Below, in pieces: positions 22,185-27,804 of a stretch of DNA of 27,804 nt. Under the pieces are notes generated by a model that made no database searches, was not told where the DNA came from, and saw only the letters and a list, made by a program, of their open reading frames with translations. The position numbers were made by a program, and so were the translations under genes. The stretch comes from Stenotrophomonas sp. UBA2124. GTDB lineage: Bacteria; Pseudomonadota; Gammaproteobacteria; Xanthomonadales; Xanthomonadaceae. The DNA lies in the NCBI GenBank assembly GCA_002329155.1, contig DCXY01000031.1, positions 1-27,804 of the forward strand. The letters are read 5' to 3'. The stretch's first letter is position 1. Each line of letters opens with the position of its first letter.

Positions 22185-24119
22185 TCACCGCCGTGGCGTG
22201 AGAATCTTCGTCAGCAGGTCCGCGCTGCCCTCGATGCGGCGCAGGTGGGGGTAGCGCAGGCCTTCGCGGTAATCGATGCGCAGGGTGCGGAAGCTGTCGG
22301 CCTGGCGCACGATCAGTTCGATGGGTGTGCCGTTCTGTTTGCCGTCGATGACGGCCTGTTTCAGGCGGCCGCCGCTGTAGGCCAGGCCATTGACCGCCAC
22401 CAGCGTTACATCCTTGGCGAGGCCCGCCTTGTACGCGGGGCTGTCCCAGCCCACCCATTGCAGCACGCCCTCACTGCCCACCTTCATGCCCAGTGAGTAT
22501 TGAAGGTCTGTGATGCCATCGGCTTCGCCATCAGCCACCACCAGGTTCGGCGCATCGCTGTAGTACAGCTCCCAGCCGGCGGCTTTCAGGCCGTCCGGTG
22601 CGCTGCCGTCGCGTGCGTCCATGCGGTTGCCGATGAAGGCATCCCAGTTGCCGGGCTGCACGGCTTCCAGCGCCTGCATCACATCGTTGCGGTCGTAAAG
22701 ACGTATCTCGCCCTGCTTGCCGCCTTGATGGAAACACCTGGCGAAGTCGTCCAGCGAGACCTTGCCCCTGGACAGCGCGCGCAGGCGCGCGTCCACGCCC
22801 AGCCACAGCAGCGTGCTCTCGTTGTAGAACTCGAAGGCGCGCTGCCAGTCGGCCCACGCCTGCGGCTTGGAATTGAAATCGAGGATGCCCTGGTGGACGG
22901 TGTCATGCAGGTCGCGCCACTGCCGACCCGGCTGGGTGGCGTAGTTGCCCTGCAGCTGCGCCAGCATGGCCATCGCATAGTCCGGCTTCCACAGGCCCGA
23001 GCGTGCGGCGAGCACCACCGCCCAGTATTGGGTCTGGCCTTCGTACATCCACAGGTCATCGTTGCGCATCGGCGCGTTGTAATGCGGCACCCAGGTCGGG
23101 CGCGGACGCCACGCCTTGCCTACCCACGCATGCGCGTATTCGTGCGGCAGCAGGTCGTTGTCCATGTAGGGCCGCTCACCGCGCAGGTAGCCGTCGTGCA
23201 TGCCATTCTCGCTGGACTGCGCATGCTCAAGCCCGATGCCGCTGAACACGTCCGACACCGCGAGCAGGAAGTCGTAGCGCGTATACGGGCGCGCGCCGAA
23301 CACCGCATCGGCCTCGTGCACCAGTGCGCGATGCGCATCCAGCACCTTGGCGTCAGCCTGCAGCCCCTGCGGGTTCTCCGCCACCACATCCAGCCACACC
23401 GGCTGCGCGGCTTTTTCGTCCAGCGCGAACCGCTTGAAATGCCGGCCTGCGAACACCGGTGAATCGATCAGCGTCATCAGCGAGACCGGCGCGTACTGCT
23501 CGCTGCCGCCCTCGCGCCCGGACACTTCCAGCGCGGTGCCGCTCTGCCAGCCATCGGGCAGTCGCAACGACGGTTTGACCTGGATGCCACGCGCATCCAC
23601 GCCGGACGGATACAGCAGCACGCGGTGCCACTGCAGGTCGAGCAGGTTGGGCGTCATCGCCACGCGTCCCTGATCCGACGCAGTGGGCGAGAGGTACTGG
23701 AACTCGATGTCCAGCAGACTCACGCCTTCAGGCACCTGCAGGTGGAAGGCGTACATGTCCACCGAATCGCGCGTCCACTGCAGCGGCTGGCCGTTGCCAC
23801 GGATGACCAGACCGGCCATCTGGTTGATGGGTCCGGTGGGTGCGTGGTTGCCGGGAATCCACTGCGGATACCACAGCGTCAGCGGGCCGGCACTTACCGG
23901 GATGCGCTCGCGCACGCGCTGGATGCGGCGGCTGATGTCGCTTGCGTCCACCTCCAGCTCGATCACGCCCGGATAGCGTGCCTGCACCGGCACCGCCGGC
24001 GTGGCTGCATCGCCCTGCTGCGCCTGCAGCGACCACGGCGCCAATGCCAACGCCGCCACCATCAACCAGCTGCCTGCACGCTTCGCCACGCACCACCCCC
24101 TCGCCATGGATGACCGCAT
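22185..24119 (-). CDS. M61-family metallopeptidase with PDZ domain (glycyl aminopeptidase-like)
   Basis: A roughly 644-aa exported zinc peptidase of family M61, like Sphingomonas glycyl aminopeptidase. Numbering from ATG 24119: a Sec signal peptide (about 1-34, WLMVAALALAPWSLQAQ), the N-terminal beta domain, GIGLEHAQSSENG near 295-307, zinc motif HEYAHAW (His326, Glu327, His330), and third-ligand glutamate Glu360 in MYEGQTQYW. A PDZ domain lies near the C-terminus (about 515-600; GWDSPAYKAGLAKDVTLVAVNG). It should cleave peptides with N-terminal Gly or Ala in the periplasm. Starts at 24107 or 24158 are also possible; 24119 has AGG 5 nt upstream. It follows the DUF938 methyltransferase gene by 17 nt on the same strand. 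Its 3' end faces hipA across 60 nt. Confidence 0.9.
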   Translation of the reverse strand: MRSSMARGWCVAKRAGSWLMVAALALAPWSLQAQQGDAATPAVPVQARYPGVIELEVDASDISRRIQRVRERIPVSAGPLTLWYPQWIPGNHAPTGPINQMAGLVIRGNGQPLQWTRDSVDMYAFHLQVPEGVSLLDIEFQYLSPTASDQGRVAMTPNLLDLQWHRVLLYPSGVDARGIQVKPSLRLPDGWQSGTALEVSGREGGSEQYAPVSLMTLIDSPVFAGRHFKRFALDEKAAQPVWLDVVAENPQGLQADAKVLDAHRALVHEADAVFGARPYTRYDFLLAVSDVFSGIGLEHAQSSENGMHDGYLRGERPYMDNDLLPHEYAHAWVGKAWRPRPTWVPHYNAPMRNDDLWMYEGQTQYWAVVLAARSGLWKPDYAMAMLAQLQGNYATQPGRQWRDLHDTVHQGILDFNSKPQAWADWQRAFEFYNESTLLWLGVDARLRALSRGKVSLDDFARCFHQGGKQGEIRLYDRNDVMQALEAVQPGNWDAFIGNRMDARDGSAPDGLKAAGWELYYSDAPNLVVADGEADGITDLQYSLGMKVGSEGVLQWVGWDSPAYKAGLAKDVTLVAVNGLAYSGGRLKQAVIDGKQNGTPIELIVRQADSFRTLRIDYREGLRYPHLRRIEGSADLLTKILTPRR

Positions 24120-24136
24120 CCTAGCCTGCCCTGCAT

Positions 24137-24778
24137 TCAGCCGGACAGGCGCTGCCATACCAGCATGCGGTTGTTGGCCGGCATGGCCACATCCTCACGC
24201 AACGCCAGCCCCTGTGCCTGCGCCAGCGCATCGACCGCCTCGAAGTCGCGGATGCCCGAGCGCGGGTCGCGCGCCTTCAGCCAGCCGTCGAAATCACGGT
24301 TGCTGTCGCTGGTGAACGCACCGCCGTAGTTGAACGGGCCATAGGCAATGAACAGCCCCTGCGGTGCCATCAGCGCCGGCAGCCCGGCGAACAGCGCCTG
24401 CACGTTGTCCCAGCCCATGATGTGCAGCGTGTTGGCGGTGAACACCGCATCGAAACCTTCAGCACCCTCCCCCACCGGCAGCGCCGGCTGCGGCTGCAGA
24501 CCCGGCGTAGGCGCGGTCACGGCCTGCAGTTCTATGGCGGGCGGCGTGTTGGGCAGGGCCGCGTCGGCCAGCCACTGGCCGATACCCGGCAGATTGTCGC
24601 GGTGATCACTGCTCTGCCAGTGCAGCCACGGCATCGCGGCGGCGAAGTACACCGCGTGCTGGCCGGTGCCGCTGCCGATTTCCAGCACATGGCGCACGCC
24701 GTCCATATGGCGCTGCAGCACGGCGAGGATGGGGGCGCGGTTGCGGTCGCAGGATTCGGCGTAGGGCTTGGCCGTCAT
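24137..24778 (-). CDS. DUF938 SAM-dependent methyltransferase-like protein
   Basis: A 213-aa class I methyltransferase-fold protein of the DUF938 family; the substrate is unknown. The N-terminus has the family signature KPYAESCDRNRAPILAVL. The SAM-binding motif I follows (HVLEIGSGTGQHAVYFA, near 30-46), then WQSSDHRDNLPGI, and motif IV-like FDAVFTANTLHIMGWDNV near 110-127. Later come GLFIAYGPFNYGG and the C-terminal DFDGWLKARDPRSGIRDFE block that marks DUF938. Start ATG 24778 was chosen over the in-frame ATG at 24817 because it matches the usual family N-terminus. It probably shares an operon with the M61 peptidase gene 17 nt downstream. Confidence 0.9.
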   Translation of the reverse strand: MTAKPYAESCDRNRAPILAVLQRHMDGVRHVLEIGSGTGQHAVYFAAAMPWLHWQSSDHRDNLPGIGQWLADAALPNTPPAIELQAVTAPTPGLQPQPALPVGEGAEGFDAVFTANTLHIMGWDNVQALFAGLPALMAPQGLFIAYGPFNYGGAFTSDSNRDFDGWLKARDPRSGIRDFEAVDALAQAQGLALREDVAMPANNRMLVWQRLSG

Positions 24779-24930
24779 GGATTTCTCGCCTTGGAGCACG
24801 GTTGGATTGTGCCCCACTGCCGCCCGGCGCGGCGCGCATGACCATGGTCACTTGTGCCGGGCCCCGGTGTCAGCCGAGATTCAAGGCCTTGTGCAATGCG
24901 GGGCATTGCCGTCTCTGGAGTCCGTGCACC

Positions 24931-26559
24931 ATGCAACGCCGCCAGTTCCTCACCCTGTCCGGCCTCGGCCTGGCCGGCATGATGCTGCCCAACGCGCGCC
25001 TGATCGCCGCCGAGGAGCTTCTCGCGCCCGCCGATGTGGCGAAGAAGAAAGCGCTGGCCGATACCGTGCTGGGGCTGGCCACACGCGGCGGTGCCAGCTA
25101 CTGCGATGTGCGCATCGGCCGGTACCTCAACCAGGCCATCATCACCCGCGAAGACAAGGTGCAGAACGTCACCAACAGCGAATCGGCGGGTATCGGCATC
25201 CGCGTGATCGTGAATGGTGCGTGGGGCTTTGCCGCCAGCAACCAGACCACCGGGCAGGGTGTTGCCGCAGCGGTAATGCAGGCGCTGGCCATCGCCCGCG
25301 CCAATGCGCGCATCCAGACGCGGCCGGTGCAACTCGCACCCACGCCGGGTGTGGGCGAAGTGCGGTGGCAGACGCCCATCCGCAGCAACGCCATGGCGGT
25401 GCCGGTCAAGGACAAGGTGGAGCTGCTGCTGTCGATCAACGCGGCGGCCACCAATGCCGGCGCGGACTTCATCAATTCGCAGCTGTTCCTGGTCAACGAG
25501 CAGAAGTATTTCGCTTCCACCGATGGCTCGTGGATCGACCAGGACGTGCACCGCATCTGGCTGCCCTTCACCGCCACCGCCATCGACAAGGCCAGCGGCA
25601 AATTCCGCACACGCGCCGGGTTGTCGGCGCCGGCCGGCATGGGTTGGGAGTTCCTGGACGGCAACGCCGCCGACAAGCATGCGTTGCCGGGCGGCGTGAT
25701 CGGCTACGGCCATTCCTATGATCCGGTGGAAGACGCCATCGCCGCTGCGAAGCAGGCGCGGCAGAAACTCACTGCGCCTTCAGTGAAACCGGGCAAATAC
25801 GATCTGGTGCTGGACCCGAGCAACCTGTTCCTGACCATCCACGAGAACGTGGGCCACCCGCTGGAGCTGGACCGTGTGCTTGGCTACGAGGCCAACTACG
25901 CCGGCACCAGTTTCGCCACGCTGGACAAGCGGGAATCCGGTTACCGCTGGGGCAGTGACATCGTCAACTTCACCGCCGACAAGACCGAGCCGTACAGCCT
26001 GGGCGCGGTGGCTTATGACGACGAGGGCGTGAAGTGCAGGCGCTGGGATCTGGTGAAGGACGGCATCCTGGTCAACTACCAGGCCACGCGCGATGAAGTG
26101 CATATCCTGGGCGAGACCGCTTCGCACGGCTGCAGCTATGCCGACTCGTGGAAGAGCGTGCAGTTCCAGCGCATGGCCAACGTGTCGCTTGCGCCGGGCA
26201 AGGCGCCGCTGACCCCCGCGCAGATGGTCAAGGAGGTGGAGAACGGCATCTACATCCATGGCCGTGGCTCATATTCGATCGACCAGCAGCGCTACAACGC
26301 GCAGTTCGGTGGCCAGCTCTGTTACCAGATCCGCAATGGCGAGATCACCGGCATGGTCGAGGATGCCGCCTACCAGATCCGCACGCCGGAGTTCTGGAAT
26401 GCCTGCAGCGCGATCTGCGATGAACGTGATTTCCGGTTGGGCGGTTCGTTCTTCGACGGCAAGGGTCAACCGGGTCAGGTGTCGGCGGTGTCGCATGGCT
26501 CGGCAACCACGCGGTTCAATGGGATCAACATCATCAATACGGCGCGTTCGTTGGGGTGA
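24931..26559 (+). CDS. Tat-exported TldD-like metalloprotease
   Basis: A 542-aa TldD/PmbA-family protein. E. coli TldD, with TldE, is a zinc protease that processes microcin B17 and CcdA. The active-site HExxxH motif is present as HENVGHPLELD (His304, Glu305, His309), as in the active TldD subunit. Unlike the cytoplasmic E. coli enzyme, this one starts MQRRQFLTLSGLGLAGMMLP, a twin-arginine signal, so a folded protein should be exported. ASYCDVRIGRY near 55-65, STDGSWIDQDVHRIW near 196-210 and the C-terminal FDGKGQPGQ region are typical of the family. ATG 24931 has GGAG about 10 nt upstream; it is the only start that puts the Tat motif at the N-terminus. A close paralogue follows at 26864. Confidence 0.9.
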   Translation: MQRRQFLTLSGLGLAGMMLPNARLIAAEELLAPADVAKKKALADTVLGLATRGGASYCDVRIGRYLNQAIITREDKVQNVTNSESAGIGIRVIVNGAWGFAASNQTTGQGVAAAVMQALAIARANARIQTRPVQLAPTPGVGEVRWQTPIRSNAMAVPVKDKVELLLSINAAATNAGADFINSQLFLVNEQKYFASTDGSWIDQDVHRIWLPFTATAIDKASGKFRTRAGLSAPAGMGWEFLDGNAADKHALPGGVIGYGHSYDPVEDAIAAAKQARQKLTAPSVKPGKYDLVLDPSNLFLTIHENVGHPLELDRVLGYEANYAGTSFATLDKRESGYRWGSDIVNFTADKTEPYSLGAVAYDDEGVKCRRWDLVKDGILVNYQATRDEVHILGETASHGCSYADSWKSVQFQRMANVSLAPGKAPLTPAQMVKEVENGIYIHGRGSYSIDQQRYNAQFGGQLCYQIRNGEITGMVEDAAYQIRTPEFWNACSAICDERDFRLGGSFFDGKGQPGQVSAVSHGSATTRFNGINIINTARSLG

Positions 26560-26568
26560 GAAGCTTTA

Positions 26569-26684
26569 CCCCTCCCCAACCCTCCCCTTGGCCTGCGGCC
26601 AAAGGGAGGGGGAAGAGCGTGAAATTGCCGCTGCTTCTGGCCCCCTCCCTTTCGCCAAAGGCGAAGGGGAGGGCTGGGGAGGGG
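26569..26684. repeat. Nested GC-rich inverted repeat between the TldD paralogues
   Basis: The outer arms CCCCTCCCCAACCCTCCCC and its neighbouring TT (26569-26589) pair with 26664-26684 at 20 of 21 positions. Two hairpins of identical design overlap the arms. In 26580-26610, CCCTCCC and TTGGCC pair with GGCCAA and GGGAGGG; in 26643-26673, CCCTCCC and TTCGCC pair with GGCGAA and GGGAGGG. It begins 9 nt after the first TldD-like stop and may act as terminator or mRNA-stabilising structure. The remaining gap, 26685-26824, holds no recognisable gene. Confidence 0.8.
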
Positions 26685-26824
26685 TGCACCTGTCTTGCAA
26701 ACGTAACGAAGAAATCGCATCAGATTCGCCATTCCTGTGTCGAAAGTCATTTGACGCTGCAACGACGCGCCCGCAAGAATCAGGGGGTTCGCAGAGCACC
26801 GCGAAGCCACTGTCGTTCGTTGCC

Positions 26825-26844
26825 GTAGCGCCCGCTGCGCGGGC
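26825..26844. repeat. GTAG-headed REP-like hairpin before the second TldD gene
   Basis: GTAG (26825-26828) is followed by a hairpin, GCCCGC (26830-26835) and GCGGGC (26839-26844) around TGC. The GTAG head plus short palindrome is the pattern of REP sequences known in Stenotrophomonas. It ends 8 nt before the ribosome site of the next gene, so it lies in that gene's leader. Confidence 0.5.
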
Positions 26845-26863
26845 CCGCCCCTGGAGAGCAGCC

Positions 26864-27804
26864 TTGCTTAGACGTGACTTCCTCGCCCTGACCGGGCTCA
26901 CCGCTGGCGGCCTGATGGTGCCGTCCTTCTTCGGCAAGGCCATCGCCGCCGAGCAGCTGCTCACCGCACTGGACCCTGCGCTGAAGAAGCGCCTGGCCGA
27001 TGACGCGATGAATGCGGCCATGGCCGCCGGTGCCACCTACTGCGATGTCCGCATCGGCCGCTATCTGCGCCAGTTCGTCATCACCCGCGAGGACAAGGTG
27101 CAGAACGTGGTGAACACCGAGTCCACCGGCACCGGCATCCGCGTGATCGTCAACGGCGCATGGGGCTTCGCCGCCACCAACGACCTCAGCCCCGCAGGCG
27201 TGGTCAAGGCCGCGCAGCAGGCGGCGGCCATCGCCAAGGCCAACGCCAAGGTGCAGACCGCACCGGTGCAGTTCGCCAAGGCGCCGGGCTACGGTGAAGT
27301 GAGCTGGCGCACGCCGATCAGGAAGAACGCGATGGAAGTGCCGATCAAGGACAAGGCCGACCTGCTGCTGGGTGTGAACGCCGCCGCGCTCGCCGCCGGT
27401 GCCAGCTTCGTCAATTCGATGCTGTTCCTGGTCAACGAGCAGAAGTATTTCGCCTCCACCGACGGCTCCTACATCGACCAGGACGTGCACCGCATCTGGG
27501 CACCGATGACGGTGACCGCCATCGACAAGACCAGCGGCAAGTTCCGCACGCGCGATGGTCTGTCCTCGCCGATGGGTCTGGGCTTCGAATATCTGGATGG
27601 CGCAGCGTCCGGCAAGACCGTGCTGCCCAACGGCGTGACCGTCTATGGCATGTCCTACGACATGAAGGAAGACGCCATCGCCGCCGCCAAGCAGGCGCAG
27701 GAGAAGCTGAAGGCGCCGTCGGTGAAGCCGGGCAAGTACGATCTGGTACTGGACCCCTCGCACACCTGGCTGACCATCCACGAATCGGTCGGCCACCCGC
27801 TGGA
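26864..27804 (+). CDS. Second Tat-exported TldD-like metalloprotease (3' end outside window)
   Basis: At least 313 codons of a TldD/PmbA-family protein closely similar to the preceding gene. Shared blocks include TYCDVRIGRYLRQFVITRED, VNGAWGFAA, LFLVNEQKYFASTDGS and the metal motif HESVGHPLE at the window edge. The N-terminus LLRRDFLALTGLTAGGLMVP is a second twin-arginine signal. The start is TTG 26864 with a clear GGAGAG ribosome site ending 5 nt upstream. Both paralogues therefore keep HExxxH and a Tat signal, so they look like two catalytic subunits rather than a TldD/TldE pair; a TldE-type partner could lie beyond the window. The frame has no interruption up to position 27804. Confidence 0.88.
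   Translation, partial: MLRRDFLALTGLTAGGLMVPSFFGKAIAAEQLLTALDPALKKRLADDAMNAAMAAGATYCDVRIGRYLRQFVITREDKVQNVVNTESTGTGIRVIVNGAWGFAATNDLSPAGVVKAAQQAAAIAKANAKVQTAPVQFAKAPGYGEVSWRTPIRKNAMEVPIKDKADLLLGVNAAALAAGASFVNSMLFLVNEQKYFASTDGSYIDQDVHRIWAPMTVTAIDKTSGKFRTRDGLSSPMGLGFEYLDGAASGKTVLPNGVTVYGMSYDMKEDAIAAAKQAQEKLKAPSVKPGKYDLVLDPSHTWLTIHESVGHPL

Noticed and set aside
26780..27796. Minus-strand frame of 338 codons at the right end
   Set aside because: Antisense to the second TldD-like gene, whose motifs and Tat signal are clear.

Overview
The window is high-GC, densely coded bacterial chromosome. Gene content and style point to the Xanthomonadaceae, most likely Stenotrophomonas or a close relative. 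The grounds are strong G/C third-position bias, GTAG-headed REP-like hairpins, a SixA/YceI/phospholipase D cluster, a fused indolepyruvate oxidoreductase-type protein and Tat-exported TldD-like paralogues. This is inference from the sequence; no database was searched. No rRNA, tRNA, CRISPR array, integrase or transposase was seen.

Layout. (1) 1-1768, minus strand: a YheT-type alpha/beta hydrolase (cut by the window start) behind a PlsC-type acyltransferase. (2) 1957-4518, plus: a DosP-like PAS-PAS-GAF-GGDEF-EAL protein. (3) 4519-7350, an accessory patch. It holds a lower-GC gene for a membrane-anchored coiled-coil protein, a GFA-type zinc protein broken by one TAG codon, a frameshifted fragment of the neighbouring thioesterase gene, and a two-gene cassette (89-aa unknown plus a stand-alone BLUF blue-light sensor). 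The cassette is flanked by directly repeated thioesterase sequence. (4) 7350-11483, minus: a MenI-like thioesterase, then a compact ParA, SixA, YceI and phospholipase D lipoprotein operon. (5) 11610-13091, plus: a Ycf46-like AAA+ ATPase, followed by a three-unit tandem array of about 158-bp REP-flanked elements. (6) 13653-16525, minus: an exported protein of unknown function, an AEC-family transporter and an exported TPR-like protein. (7) 16699-20409, plus: a 1236-residue 2-oxoacid (indolepyruvate-type) oxidoreductase. (8) 20424-22124, plus: a HipBA-type toxin-antitoxin operon with an elaborate double-palindrome control region. (9) 22185-24778, minus: an M61 peptidase with a PDZ domain and a DUF938 methyltransferase. 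(10) 24931-27804, plus: two tandem Tat-exported TldD-like metalloproteases, the second cut by the window end, separated by a nested GC-rich inverted repeat.

Most of the window is ordinary chromosome. The parts most worth a second look are the hipBA operator, which has four copies of one 14-bp half-site in two palindromes of opposite arrangement; the BLUF cassette with its gene-fragment direct repeats; the single-codon nonsense lesion in the GFA gene; the tandem REP-core-REP array; and the duplicated Tat-dependent TldD genes. No clearly new multi-gene defence or biosynthetic system was recognised.
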